Origin: Legionella sp. km772
GTDB taxonomy: Bacteria; Pseudomonadota; Gammaproteobacteria; Legionellales; Legionellaceae
DNA: 64,000 nt
Assembly: GCF_003989735.1 (NCBI RefSeq)
Contig: NZ_RZGQ01000001.1
Location: forward strand, 27,105 to 91,104
Reading direction: 5' to 3'
The first letter of the stretch is position 1. Every line of letters starts with the position of its first letter. Positions 44,128-53,353 of the stretch are shown one piece after another. A program made the translations under genes and the position numbers. A model generated the notes under the pieces. It searched no databases, was not told the origin of the DNA, and worked only from the letters and a program-made list of their open reading frames with translations.

Positions 44128-46013
44128 CTCAAAACAAACTGAATAAAGCCATAGGCCCTCAAGTCAGAGAAAAAAATCATGGCAAGGCAAATAAAACGCA
44201 TACCTGGTTAGTGATTTCTTCTTTTTTAATCAGCATGCAAATTGGCACACAGTTTTTCGCTCATCAATTTCACTATGCGGATGTCCTTGGGACTTCATTC
44301 GCCCATATTTATATGCCTTGGCAGATTTTTATTTGGGCGATTAAATATCAATCCTATTACCCAAATTCTTTTAATGCTGCCTTTGGTCTGATTGTCATGA
44401 TTGACTGTCTCTTTTTAATGATGATCGTGTTGGCTTCCAAATATTTTAAAAAGAACAATGTGAGTGATTACCTCCACGGTTCAGCTAGATGGGCTAATTG
44501 GGAGGATTTAAACAATGCAAGCCTCATTGGACATGATGAAGGAGTTTATGTTGGGGCATTTGAAGATGATAAAGGTGAGATTCATTATTTGCGCCACAAT
44601 GGGCCTGAGCATGTTTTAACCTATGCACCAACACGCTCAGGGAAAGGAGTTGGTCTAGTGATCCCTACCCTTTTATCCTGGAAACAATCCTGCGTCATTA
44701 CTGATTTAAAAGGCGAACTTTGGGCAATGACTGCTGGATGGCGGCAGAAACATGCTAACAACAAAGTCATACGATTTGAACCTGCAACATTAAAAGGTTC
44801 CGCTCGCTGGAATCCCCTGAATGAAATCAGAGTAGGTACGGAATCAGAGGTCGGTGATGTGCAAAATTTGGCAACACTTGTAGTTGATCCCGATGGTAAA
44901 GGATTAGAAACGCATTGGCAGAAAACTTCTCAAGCCCTTTTGGTTGGTTTTATTCTGCATGCGATTTATAAACTGAACAACCAGGGAGAACCAGCCACAT
45001 TTCCCAACATTGACCATATGCTCGTTGATCCCAATATTAATATTGCCGACCTGCTCATTGAAATGACGCAATACCCTCATATTGAGGGCAAAACCCATCC
45101 TGTTATTTCAGCCTCTGCGCGTGACATGATAGACCGACCTGAAGAAGAAGCAGGCTCTGTATTATCTACTTTAAAATCTTATTTGGCGTTATACCGAGAT
45201 CCCGTGGTAGCACATAACGTCTCGTCTTCCGATTTTTGTATTCGAGATTTGATGAACCATGAAAATCCCGTGAGTCTTTATATTGTTACTCAACCTAATG
45301 ACAAGGCCAGGCTTCAACCTCTGGTTAGAGTCATGATTAATATGATAGTGAGACTATTGGCTGACAAAATGGAATTTGAGCGTGTATCCGATGACAAAGG
45401 ATTATCTTATGTAAGCGCTAAAAAAACGTATAAACATCGACTGCTTTGCATGATTGATGAATTTCCAAGCCTGGGAAAACTCGATATTCTACAGGAGTCA
45501 TTAGCCTTTGTTGCAGGTTATGGTTTAAAATTTTACTTAATTTGTCAGGACATTAATCAGCTCAAAAGCCGTGAACGTGGTTATGGCCCTGATGAGACCA
45601 TCACTTCTAATTGCCACATCCAAAATGCTTATCCACCTAACCGTGTTGAAACGGCAGAACATCTTTCCAAGCTGACAGGCCAAACAACTATTGTTAAAGA
45701 ACACATCACCACCAGTGGGAAACGCTTTTCTACGTTCTTAAATCAAATATCAAAAACCATTCAGGAAATATCGAGACCTCTTTTAACCGTTGATGAGTGC
45801 CTGCGTATGCCTGGGCCTAAAAAAGATTCTAATGGTTTGATTGTTGAAGCAGGCGACATGGTTGTTTACGCAGCAGGCTTCCCTGCCATTTATGGTAAAC
45901 AGCCGCTTTATTTTAAAGATCTAGTATTCATGGCAAGGGCATCAGTTGAGGCTCCTGTTCACTCAGATATTTTACGTGTTCGTTTAAGTGAGGATGAGGT
46001 GATCAGGTTATGA
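44124..46013 (+). CDS. traG: TraG, VirD4-type coupling ATPase
   Basis: 629 residues. Two N-terminal membrane helices (about 27-50 and 85-110), then Walker A APTRSGKGVGLV near residue 170 and ITDLKGELW, with Walker B LLCMIDEFPSLG near 440 and the downstream YFLICQDINQLKS segment. It receives the relaxase-bound DNA from the relaxosome and feeds it to the trb channel. Placement after trbL and before traF follows the P-type scheme. Confidence 0.93.
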   Translation: MTQNKLNKAIGPQVREKNHGKANKTHTWLVISSFLISMQIGTQFFAHQFHYADVLGTSFAHIYMPWQIFIWAIKYQSYYPNSFNAAFGLIVMIDCLFLMMIVLASKYFKKNNVSDYLHGSARWANWEDLNNASLIGHDEGVYVGAFEDDKGEIHYLRHNGPEHVLTYAPTRSGKGVGLVIPTLLSWKQSCVITDLKGELWAMTAGWRQKHANNKVIRFEPATLKGSARWNPLNEIRVGTESEVGDVQNLATLVVDPDGKGLETHWQKTSQALLVGFILHAIYKLNNQGEPATFPNIDHMLVDPNINIADLLIEMTQYPHIEGKTHPVISASARDMIDRPEEEAGSVLSTLKSYLALYRDPVVAHNVSSSDFCIRDLMNHENPVSLYIVTQPNDKARLQPLVRVMINMIVRLLADKMEFERVSDDKGLSYVSAKKTYKHRLLCMIDEFPSLGKLDILQESLAFVAGYGLKFYLICQDINQLKSRERGYGPDETITSNCHIQNAYPPNRVETAEHLSKLTGQTTIVKEHITTSGKRFSTFLNQISKTIQEISRPLLTVDECLRMPGPKKDSNGLIVEAGDMVVYAAGFPAIYGKQPLYFKDLVFMARASVEAPVHSDILRVRLSEDEVIRL

Positions 46014-46555
46014 AAAAACTGTCCATCATCATCGCTATTTTTCTGATAAGTACTATTGCTGCAGGCTCATTGTTCTATGCTATGGGCTTTAGGATAAATC
46101 TTACTGAGTCCATTCCTATAGGCTTATATCGCATCACCGGTGCAGAGCCGCTAAAAAATGCTTATGTGATTTTTTGCCCAGATGATAGGCGAACATTCAG
46201 ATTAGCCAAGAACAGAGGTTATATAGACCATGGTCTTTATTGTAATGGATATGGCTATTTAATGAAAAAAGTGGTGGCTGTATCTGGCGATATCCTCTCT
46301 GTGACAAATGAAGGAGTTTATGTGAATCAAATGCTAATTCCTTATTCAAAACCAAAATTACAGGATGGAATGAACCGCACTTTACCTCAATGGCAGGTAC
46401 TAAATTACAAAATTCCAAAAGATGAAATCATGACGATGACCAGTCAAAGCGAATGGTCATTCGATAGTCGATATTATGGTCTTATTCACATAAAACAAAT
46501 CAAAGGAATGATAACCCCCATATGGGTAATTAATTACTGGAGGAAAGCAACATGA
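46010..46555 (+). CDS. traF: TraF, S26-type pilin-processing protease
   Basis: 181 residues. One N-terminal hydrophobic helix, then the signal-peptidase-like catalytic Ser in ESIPIGLYR and catalytic Lys in YLMKKVVAVSGD. In IncP plasmids TraF removes the pilin tail and joins the ends to make cyclic TrbC. It overlaps traG by four bases and a tiny frame at 46552 by four. Confidence 0.9.
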   Translation: MKKLSIIIAIFLISTIAAGSLFYAMGFRINLTESIPIGLYRITGAEPLKNAYVIFCPDDRRTFRLAKNRGYIDHGLYCNGYGYLMKKVVAVSGDILSVTNEGVYVNQMLIPYSKPKLQDGMNRTLPQWQVLNYKIPKDEIMTMTSQSEWSFDSRYYGLIHIKQIKGMITPIWVINYWRKAT

Positions 46556-46644
46556 CTGATGAAATTGAGTTAATAGATGTGAACCCCGAAAAATATAATA
46601 AACGTGTATACTTAACTTTAATAGACCAAAGCTGTAATAATTAA
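46552..46644 (+). CDS. Possible 30-residue small protein coupled to traF
   Basis: A 30-codon frame starts with ATG overlapping the traF stop (ATGA), preceded by GGAGGAAAG. It is acidic near the start (MTDEIELIDVNPEKYN) with a short C-terminus. No homologue is recognised. The good ribosome-binding site suggests translation, but the size allows chance. Confidence 0.35.
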   Translation: MTDEIELIDVNPEKYNKRVYLTLIDQSCNN

Positions 46645-46693
46645 TCTAATCGATACTGTTTCTACAGGGAATGATTAACAGGGAAAATGTAAT

Positions 46694-46909
46694 ATGAAAG
46701 TAATTGAAATCTTCAAAGCGATTGATCACTTAGGTAACAAATATGAAGTTACCGTCACAGCTGGCACAAATATTAGCCCTGATAAAAATAGATTTATAGA
46801 AGGGTTAAGAACTTACCGTTTACAAGATAATAGGACTGTTACTCCTATAAAAGGTAAAGATGGTTTTTTTAAAATTACTAATTCAGAATTAGAGATTAAA
46901 AGATTATAA
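46694..46909 (+). CDS. Small uncharacterised protein
   Basis: 71 residues from an ATG at 46694. No family recognised. It is compact, beta-rich in appearance (YEVTVTAG, RLQDNRTVTPIKGKDGFFKI) with no signal peptide. It lies between traF and an unknown 305-residue gene on the plus strand. A weak RBS (AGGGAAAATGT) precedes it. Function unknown. Confidence 0.55.
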   Translation: MKVIEIFKAIDHLGNKYEVTVTAGTNISPDKNRFIEGLRTYRLQDNRTVTPIKGKDGFFKITNSELEIKRL

Positions 46910-46994
46910 GTTTTTCTTTAACAACACTTGTGAATAATTACCTAGAAACCAGCATATGTGGTTAATATTTGTAGATAATTGAAATATAGGAAGC

Positions 46995-47912
46995 TTGGTG
47001 GTGCACGATAAAAACAAAACTGGAATTAGCCAATTAATTGAGCGGATAAATGAATTTTACCATTCGGCTGTTCATACAAAGTCTCCATTTTACCTGGCTT
47101 ATCCATTTATGGATTTAGTTGGTATTGAAAAACCTATAAAATTCAAACGGTATAAATCTCTATTAAACTCAAGAAACCAAAATATTTATGCAAATACAAT
47201 AGCTCAAGCAATGAATACGCTTTTGGGTAACTATAAAGAATATTTAGATTTAAGGCAGAAAGACATACAAGTGTTAACAAATAAAGATATAAATGAATAC
47301 TCGAGTTTAATAGCTCGCAGAATTTGTAACTTGCTTTCATCTTGTTTCTCGTATACCGAATACTGCAAAACTTTACTTCCCCAAATTATAAGCAGCCCAA
47401 CTTTTAAAGCAATTAAAGAAAAACATATTAATAAAGATAGCTGTGAAACTATTATTTTACAGGAAGTGAGACATTACTCGCAGCACTCAGGAGCCCCTAT
47501 TCACAAAATTAGTTTTACTGATGGTAATTTTAACGTAATTCTATATTTGGATATGCTAAAAAAAGCCAATTTAGATAAAGAAAAAATACTAGTTTCATAT
47601 CCTAATGAGTTAATTGATGTTACCCAACTATTACCACAATACATTAAGCAGTTGTATGAACTTCATACAGATATTATCGCCGCTATACAAACAACTATAG
47701 ATAATAATTATGCTCAAATTTGTACCGCAATCTCTGAAGTACAAGATCTAATACCAAAAGGGAAAGAGCGTTTGTCAGAGATTTTATTAATATCTAAAAG
47801 TTGTAGCAAGCATGAAAAACATTTTTTAACTAAATCAAACATGGATGCTTTTAATTACTATGAAAAAGAAAGCGAGATCTATATTTTAAAGTTTTTTGAT
47901 ATCACAAGATAA
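46995..47912 (+). CDS. Uncharacterised 305-residue cytosolic protein (cargo)
   Basis: Starts at TTG 46995 or the following GTG codons (46998, 47001), with AGGAAG just upstream; the next in-frame ATG is much later. No domain is recognised. It has Lys/Asn/Ile-rich, mostly helical sequence, including EVRHYSQHSGAPIHKISF near the middle and a C-terminal KSCSKHEKHF. It lies between traF and the end of the oppositely directed traI, which is a common insertion place for cargo in such elements. Confidence 0.6.
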   Translation: MVVHDKNKTGISQLIERINEFYHSAVHTKSPFYLAYPFMDLVGIEKPIKFKRYKSLLNSRNQNIYANTIAQAMNTLLGNYKEYLDLRQKDIQVLTNKDINEYSSLIARRICNLLSSCFSYTEYCKTLLPQIISSPTFKAIKEKHINKDSCETIILQEVRHYSQHSGAPIHKISFTDGNFNVILYLDMLKKANLDKEKILVSYPNELIDVTQLLPQYIKQLYELHTDIIAAIQTTIDNNYAQICTAISEVQDLIPKGKERLSEILLISKSCSKHEKHFLTKSNMDAFNYYEKESEIYILKFFDITR

Positions 47913-47951
47913 TATACCACTAAACTGAATTAGCTCAGACTTGGAGAGTTT

Positions 47952-49802
47952 TCATTTCTTCTTTATTCCAAAAACCTTCCATCGCACATGGTTATCAGAT
48001 TTGAATCCTTTCCGCTCCACGTGATCATGTGCATTATCCGGCAATAGCACTTGACCTCCTCCGGTGAGCTGAACCAGATCGCATTTGGACAAGTTTCGCA
48101 AGCTGTCGTGATCTTTGGCTGGCGAGCCTTGTCTAATGCTGAAAGAGTTGGACTTTGTACTCCCCCATCTCTTTCCAGTGGCTGTTCCAGCAGCCTCATG
48201 GCCTCTTGAAGTTCTTCCTCGATGGCTATGTCGGTTTGCTCTTGATTGATCATGGGATTTCTCCTGTTTAAAATTTAGTTTTTGACGTTGATTTTCTAAA
48301 TCCAAATCAACAAAAGTGATTGGCATTTGATATTGAATAACAATCTGCAAGATAATCTTTTTAAATAATGGAGACCCATTCACACAAATACAGTCACCAT
48401 AGCGCTGCGTTGCCATTTCCAAGGCTCTTTTAAGCGTAGGAATAGACCCGCCTTTAGAAATGATAATTTCTTTTCCATTGTCCCTAATAACACTGTTATC
48501 TTTTTTATAAATCTCAGTACCTTCTTTAGTGATAGAATCGATTTGTCCAAAATTTAAAGAAGAAGAAAAAGAAGATCCTGATCCTGATATGGTGTAATCA
48601 TGCTTATTTTTACGATTACGATAACGCATTGCCGCTAAGGCATCCTGGTCACCACCTTGTGCTTTTTGTTTTAGCCAATCAGCCCAGGTTTTGTTATGAT
48701 GAGAATCTAATAACTGGTTACGTTCTTTTGAATAATTTTTTCTTATATTCTCAATCTCATTAAGTAGCGTTTTATTTATGTGCTGATAGAGGTACTTTTT
48801 CTGTGCTTTAGAAAAATTCATTAACTTCAAAGCCGCTCGTTTAATTCGTCCTCGCTTTTTCGCCTTTTCAATAAGTTTTATTCTGGCCTCACGCAACTTT
48901 TTAAGTTTGTCTGAAAAAAAACATTTATTGTGTGATTTTTCGTGTTGATATTTGGCATAGAGATTGGTGCCAAGTACCTTTTTATTTAATGGTTCATAAT
49001 GATAAACATTTGATGCAGGTCCATCGTCTTCTGGGTAGGATGGTACGAATGAACCTAGCTTGGATTCGAGATTTTTTTTAGAAAAGCTTCTGGAAATTGA
49101 ACTTGCTTTAACAGCAAGCCCTTGGACATTGCAGAACACAAAACCATTGGATTTAATACGAATTATCAACCCATGTTCTGCCAAAATACTATGAATCTCC
49201 TTCCAACTACTGGCAGCCTCGATTTTTTCTTTACAATAGCGTTTCATCCAATTAATTAAGCTTTCAATGCCTGAGTGATGCTCCATATCGTCAGCAAGAT
49301 TTTCTGAATGGTTTTTATGGGGTTGATGATTGGTTATTTGAAGACCTAATTCAATTTCCAGCTTGGATGCAACCTCAGCAAAAGTCTTATATGCTCTGAA
49401 AGGTTCAATCATATTAAAAGTTTGAGGATGAATTTTATTAATCGCAACATGAATATGAAGATTGTCTGTATCATGATGAACAACTGAGATTCTTTGGTGC
49501 TCTTTAAATCCAATCGATGATGTCACCGTATCTTCAATTTCCTGTAAAACTTGAGCCGAAGGGTTTTCTCCTAAAGCAAAAGAAATAAGCATGTGATACG
49601 TTTTATCTCCAGTCGCTCTTTGGTTTTTAGCTTGCGTAGCCAAAACCTCCTGAACAGCCCAAATGGGATCGATACTGTTACAGTTTGATAACCTGACCTT
49701 ACCCACTCGCTCCTGTTTGTTTTGTTGATTACATAGGTATTGAACAAGGCCTGAAAAACTACTAAGCCTTGTTTTCTTCATAGGAATATGGCGAATAATC
49801 AT
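47952..49802 (-). CDS. traI: TraI-type (MobP) relaxase
   Basis: 616 residues. The relaxase core matches IncP TraI: nicking Tyr at position 22 (SGLVQYLC), the acid/His motif HHDTDNLHIHVAINKIHP with metal His residues at about 110-118, and Y-H-M-L-I-S-F upstream. After about residue 440 an LPD7-like domain occurs (ALEMATQRYGDCICVNGSP). The last about 100 residues are Ser/Arg/His/Gly-rich and overlap an independent frame. It nicks oriT and pilots the strand. TraJ overlaps its start by four bases. Confidence 0.92.
   Translation of the reverse strand: MIIRHIPMKKTRLSSFSGLVQYLCNQQNKQERVGKVRLSNCNSIDPIWAVQEVLATQAKNQRATGDKTYHMLISFALGENPSAQVLQEIEDTVTSSIGFKEHQRISVVHHDTDNLHIHVAINKIHPQTFNMIEPFRAYKTFAEVASKLEIELGLQITNHQPHKNHSENLADDMEHHSGIESLINWMKRYCKEKIEAASSWKEIHSILAEHGLIIRIKSNGFVFCNVQGLAVKASSISRSFSKKNLESKLGSFVPSYPEDDGPASNVYHYEPLNKKVLGTNLYAKYQHEKSHNKCFFSDKLKKLREARIKLIEKAKKRGRIKRAALKLMNFSKAQKKYLYQHINKTLLNEIENIRKNYSKERNQLLDSHHNKTWADWLKQKAQGGDQDALAAMRYRNRKNKHDYTISGSGSSFSSSLNFGQIDSITKEGTEIYKKDNSVIRDNGKEIIISKGGSIPTLKRALEMATQRYGDCICVNGSPLFKKIILQIVIQYQMPITFVDLDLENQRQKLNFKQEKSHDQSRANRHSHRGRTSRGHEAAGTATGKRWGSTKSNSFSIRQGSPAKDHDSLRNLSKCDLVQLTGGGQVLLPDNAHDHVERKGFKSDNHVRWKVFGIKKK
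47963..48253 (-). CDS. Cys-rich protein encoded inside the 3' end of traI
   Basis: 96 residues in a different frame from traI, same strand, starting at ATG 48253 with a strong AGGAG site. The N-terminal half is acidic and helical; the second half has a compact Cys/His set: ACETCPNAIWF, KCYCRIMHMITW and MCDGRF, resembling a zinc- or metal-binding element. It covers the last 100 codons of traI. Coding strength suggests it is real. Function unknown; a role in transfer is inferred. Confidence 0.65.
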   Translation of the reverse strand: MINQEQTDIAIEEELQEAMRLLEQPLERDGGVQSPTLSALDKARQPKITTACETCPNAIWFSSPEEVKCYCRIMHMITWSGKDSNLITMCDGRFLE

Positions 49803-50152
49803 AGTTTTTTCACCACTTCAAACATCGCATCCTGAGTAGTTTGAATACGAGTTAACAATGTTTTTATTGTTTGAAGGTCAAAGTGTGCAACACGTTTATC
49901 TTGAGTCAACCATAGTTTTAACAGTCCACCAAGCCGTCCTAAGTCTCCATTAATCTTGGCTAACTGCAGTATCTGATCCTTATCAACATTACTTTGAATT
50001 TGATAGCCGAGACTAATCCTTCTTAAATACTCGGCAATTGAAAGCCCAGCTATTGCTGCATTTGACTTAATCTGATTCTCTTCGGAAGGCAAAACAGGAA
50101 CGCGAAGATGGCGACCATTTTTTCTGGTGGGTGTTTTAAGCTGATTGTCCAT
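49799..50152 (-). CDS. traJ: TraJ-like oriT-binding relaxosome protein
   Basis: 117 residues. Basic N-terminus (KNGRHLRVPVLPSEENQIKSNAAIAGLSIAEYLRRISLG), a ribbon-helix-helix-like DNA-binding segment, then helices with LGRLGGLLKLWL as in TraJ/MobC. In IncP it binds the inverted repeat next to nic and recruits TraI. It lies immediately left of the predicted oriT and shares four bases with traI. Confidence 0.85.
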   Translation of the reverse strand: MDNQLKTPTRKNGRHLRVPVLPSEENQIKSNAAIAGLSIAEYLRRISLGYQIQSNVDKDQILQLAKINGDLGRLGGLLKLWLTQDKRVAHFDLQTIKTLLTRIQTTQDAMFEVVKKL

Positions 50153-50226
50153 AAGGATGCTGACCTCTTAATTAAGTGGTTATGCAATCCTTTGGGTATT
50201 GATTTGACCTTAAAACATAGGGTTTT

Positions 50227-50320
50227 CGTTGAGCACCGAAGGTGCGAATAAGACTTGTGATGATTGGTAGCCAGCTTGCTGGTTAGCTAACTTCACCTAT
50301 CTTGCCCTGCGTTTCTAGGT
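50227..50320. other. oriT, IncP-alpha-like, with predicted nic site
   Basis: This gap between divergent traJ and traK contains CGTTGAGCACC-GAA-GGTGCGAATAAG (hairpin at 50233-50245), then the inverted repeat TAGCCAGC-TT-GCTGGTTA (50268-50285), and CTTCACCTATCTTGCCC (50291-50307). The order of hairpin, inverted repeat and nic sequence is that of RP4 oriT, where the nic reads CTTCACCTATCCTGCCC. By analogy, TraI cuts between 50304 and 50305. The rest of the gap (50153-50554) is AT-rich with no gene. Confidence 0.85.
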
Positions 50321-50554
50321 CAGTTTTAAGAATCATATCAGGAATTTTTTGGAATTAGCAATGATTTTTATGGATACTTTTCCTTAAACAAACCAAATAA
50401 ATCCAGGTTATTCCAAAAAGTTCATTTTATTGATTTAAAAAATCATTTATATATCCCATGTAATTCTTATTAGTTCCAATATATTCTTTTTTCTTGTTCC
50501 AAAACTAATTATGATTTAGACTTTTTAAATCAAAAAAATTGACACCAAAGAAGA

Positions 50555-50881
50555 ATGAAAAAACCACTCTCCGAACGCGTAATCCAAAACCAGTCAGAAA
50601 AAAAGCACGGTCGAATCAATGCCAAGATTCAATTTATTGCACTGAAAGAAGATATTCGAGAAGCCCTAGATAAGGGATGTTCGATGAAAGCTGTTTGGGA
50701 AACTTTATCTGATGAAGGTTATATTTCATTCGGCTATAAAGCATTTAGACATTATGTACTTAAGTTAATTAAATCAACGCAGGAACACACCAGGGATGAG
50801 AAACAGAGCAAAAGTAAACCTAAAAATGAAATTAAAGGGTTTACTTTTAATCCAATACCTAACCCGGAGGAACTCTTGTAA
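50555..50881 (+). CDS. traK: TraK-like oriT-binding protein
   Basis: 108 residues, basic: KKHGRINAKIQFIALKEDIREALDKGCSMKAVWETLSDEGYISFGYKAFRHYV fits TraK of IncP systems, which binds and bends DNA next to nic. The C-terminal tail is low-complexity and Lys-rich. It is divergent from traJ across oriT and is coupled to traL (one base overlap). Confidence 0.85.
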   Translation: MKKPLSERVIQNQSEKKHGRINAKIQFIALKEDIREALDKGCSMKAVWETLSDEGYISFGYKAFRHYVLKLIKSTQEHTRDEKQSKSKPKNEIKGFTFNPIPNPEELL

Positions 50882-51606
50882 TGGCCAATGTACATATTAC
50901 GATGCAAGGCAAAGGTGGTGTCGGCAAATCCTTTGTCTCCGCAACTATCGCTCAATATAAACTCTATAAAGAACAATCACCACTTTGTATTGATACCGAT
51001 CCGATTAACGCTACTTTTCATGGTTTTAAGTCACTCAAAGTCGAGCGTCTGGATATTATGGAAGGTGATGAAATCAATCCACGCTATTTTGATACATTAA
51101 TTGAAAAAATTGCAACTGCGCAAAAAGATGTGATTATTGATAATGGGGCCAGCTCTTTCGTACCTTTATCGCATTACCTCATCACCAATGAAGTACCCAT
51201 TTTATTAAAAGAGCTAAAGCATAACCTCATTATTCATACCGTGATTACTGGTGGTCAGGCCCTGCTCGATACAACACATGGATTTGCTCAACTGGTAAAT
51301 CAATTTCCAGAAGATGTTCGCTTTGTCGTGTGGCTAAATCCCTATTGGGGCAAAATTGAGAGCGAGGGAAAGTCTTTTGAACAAATGCGGGTATACAAAG
51401 AAACAAAAGACCGTATAGCAGCAATAATCAATATTCCCGATCTAAAACAAGAAACCTTCGGCCTGGATCTGTCAAACATGCTTCAACAAAAAATTACATT
51501 TAACGAAGCAATCAACTCCCCTGAGCGAAACATTATGACCAGACAACGATTAAAGCTCATACGAGATCAACTATTTAACCAGATTGATAGCACCATGGTG
51601 ATTTAA
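50881..51606 (+). CDS. traL: TraL, ParA-like ATPase
   Basis: 241 residues. Deviant Walker A QGKGGVGKSF at the N-terminus, LCIDTDPINATF (the ParA-like Asp), and DVIIDNGASSFVPL. TraL is an accessory ATPase of P-type transfer regions next to traK and traM. Overlaps traM by one base. Confidence 0.88.
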   Translation: MANVHITMQGKGGVGKSFVSATIAQYKLYKEQSPLCIDTDPINATFHGFKSLKVERLDIMEGDEINPRYFDTLIEKIATAQKDVIIDNGASSFVPLSHYLITNEVPILLKELKHNLIIHTVITGGQALLDTTHGFAQLVNQFPEDVRFVVWLNPYWGKIESEGKSFEQMRVYKETKDRIAAIINIPDLKQETFGLDLSNMLQQKITFNEAINSPERNIMTRQRLKLIRDQLFNQIDSTMVI

Positions 51607-52049
51607 TGTTAGACAAAATTGATCAAACCATTCAGGATATTGCTGTCCAACATGGTGTAGCGTTGGGGAAAGATGATCCGATTCTCATCTTTCAGACTAT
51701 AAACAACAGATTACTTGAGGAAAACCGAAAAGCCCAACAGGATCTGCTAGCTCAGTTCAAGGAAGAAATGGAAAACATTTCCTCTCGGTGGAAAGAGGAT
51801 GCCCAGATAAAGGCAGAAAAAATCCTCAATATAGCGCTATTGAGTACTAAAGAAACTATGGCCAAATTATTGCAAGAATCTACTAGCGAATCAGTTCAAG
51901 CTATGAAAAAAATGATTTCAGATTCCCTAGCAGAGACTCGTGATTTAGCACAACAGACCAGGAAATGTAGTTGGGTTACATTACTGTCATCTGCAGCAAT
52001 TTTGATTGTGTCTTGTTTGTTTATGTTTTTGGAGGCATTTAGTGGATAA
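51606..52049 (+). CDS. traM: TraM-like membrane-anchored accessory protein
   Basis: 147 residues. Long coiled coil (LLEENRKAQQDLLAQFKEEMENI) and a C-terminal membrane anchor (WVTLLSSAAILIVSCLFMFLEAF). Position directly after traL and size fit IncP TraM. Overlaps the next gene by eight bases. Precise role unknown. Confidence 0.82.
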   Translation: MLDKIDQTIQDIAVQHGVALGKDDPILIFQTINNRLLEENRKAQQDLLAQFKEEMENISSRWKEDAQIKAEKILNIALLSTKETMAKLLQESTSESVQAMKKMISDSLAETRDLAQQTRKCSWVTLLSSAAILIVSCLFMFLEAFSG

Positions 52050-53172
52050 AAATTTATCACATATTAATGGTGAAATTGAACGTATTGATACACTCTTTAA
52101 AAAAGTAGTGAATCATATTACTCAAGCAAAACAAAATATACAGCGCACTGTCGATACTGAAATGGTCAAAGCATATTGGCTCATAGGTAAAGATATTATT
52201 GAAGAAGAACAATTCGGTAAAGAAAGAGCTGGTTATGGAAAAAATGTATTAAAATCATTATCTCAACGTCTTACAACACAGTATCGCCGAGGATTCAGTG
52301 TTGATACTTTAGAAAGGGCTAGAAAGTTTTACCTTGTTTATCAGTTAGAGTCAGAACACAATTCCGCAGCACCGTTGCGGAATTTATCTTTAGCTGATGA
52401 ATCTACAGTTTATTTGCCTGCATTTTCACCCAATTTATCATGGGGACATTATTTATTACTAATTCGCATTAAACGTGAGGATGCTAGGAAATTTTATGAA
52501 ATTGAAGCTATAAAAAATCACTGGCCAACTAGAGAATTACGTCGCCAAATAGACAGTTTACTGTTTGAAAGACTGATTAAGAGTAAAAATAAAGATGAAG
52601 TATTGAAGCTCGCTTATGAAGGACAAGAAGTTACTCAACCAATAGATGCAATTAAAGATCCTATGATTTTAGAGTTTCTGGGACTGCCTGAAGCACATCA
52701 ACTTATTGAATCAAAAATAGAGCAGGCATTGATTGACAATATGCAGCAATTTTTGCTTGAATTAGGGCGTGGCTTCGCATTTGTTGCCAGACAAAAACGT
52801 CTAACTCTAGAAGGCGATCATTTTTATGCCGATCTAGTAATGTATAATATTCCCTTGAAAAGCTATGTCATTATAGACATTAAGACTCGAGCAATAACCC
52901 ACGCAGACTTAGGTCAGATACAATTATATGTTAATTACTTTGATCAAGAAATTAAAACAGAAACAGACAATCCCACCATAGGGCTTGTCCTTTGTACTAG
53001 AAAAAATAATTCCATGGTCAAATACTTGCTTGGTGAGCAGGCAAAAAAGATATTTGCTAGCACCTATCAGTTTCATCTACCATCAGAGGAAGAGTTAGAG
53101 GCTGAGCTGGAGAGAGAGTTAAATGAACTTGAACAAAGTAAACTAATAGGGCAATTAAAAAACATAGAGTGA
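52042..53172 (+). CDS. YhcG/DUF1016-family PD-(D/E)XK nuclease
   Basis: 376 residues from a GTG at 52042, with GGAGG upstream. DUF1016 architecture: N-terminal part with AYWLIGKDIIEEEQFGKERAGYGKNVLKSLS and FSVDTLERARKFYLVY, and the C-terminal nuclease domain with LELGRGFAFVARQKRLTLEG, then DLVMYNIPLKSYVIIDIKTRAI containing the Asp...Asp-x-Lys set. Probably an element-borne defence or nuclease gene. A related but broken copy lies at 58396. Confidence 0.87.
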   Translation: MDKNLSHINGEIERIDTLFKKVVNHITQAKQNIQRTVDTEMVKAYWLIGKDIIEEEQFGKERAGYGKNVLKSLSQRLTTQYRRGFSVDTLERARKFYLVYQLESEHNSAAPLRNLSLADESTVYLPAFSPNLSWGHYLLLIRIKREDARKFYEIEAIKNHWPTRELRRQIDSLLFERLIKSKNKDEVLKLAYEGQEVTQPIDAIKDPMILEFLGLPEAHQLIESKIEQALIDNMQQFLLELGRGFAFVARQKRLTLEGDHFYADLVMYNIPLKSYVIIDIKTRAITHADLGQIQLYVNYFDQEIKTETDNPTIGLVLCTRKNNSMVKYLLGEQAKKIFASTYQFHLPSEEELEAELERELNELEQSKLIGQLKNIE

Positions 53173-53353
53173 AACAATAAGTGCTTAGTACGTGCAATTT
53201 ATCATGCCGCTTTGCATGTTGTTACTGATTTAGATACATTAGGAGCAATCCCAATACTAATATGCCTGGCAGCAATACCATCTAATGGCCAAATAAAAAT
53301 ACTCAGTAGATCAGGCCAACTATTTAATGAGGTAATACTCTAGGATAACCCAG

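Noticed and set aside
34344..46555. Lvh or Dot/Icm type IV secretion system
   Set aside because: Gene order and families match P-type trb/tra conjugation, not lvh (virB-like lvhB set) or dot/icm.
53173..53353. 55-codon open frame before the RimJ-like gene
   Set aside because: No convincing start or RBS and no recognisable family; too short to support as a gene.
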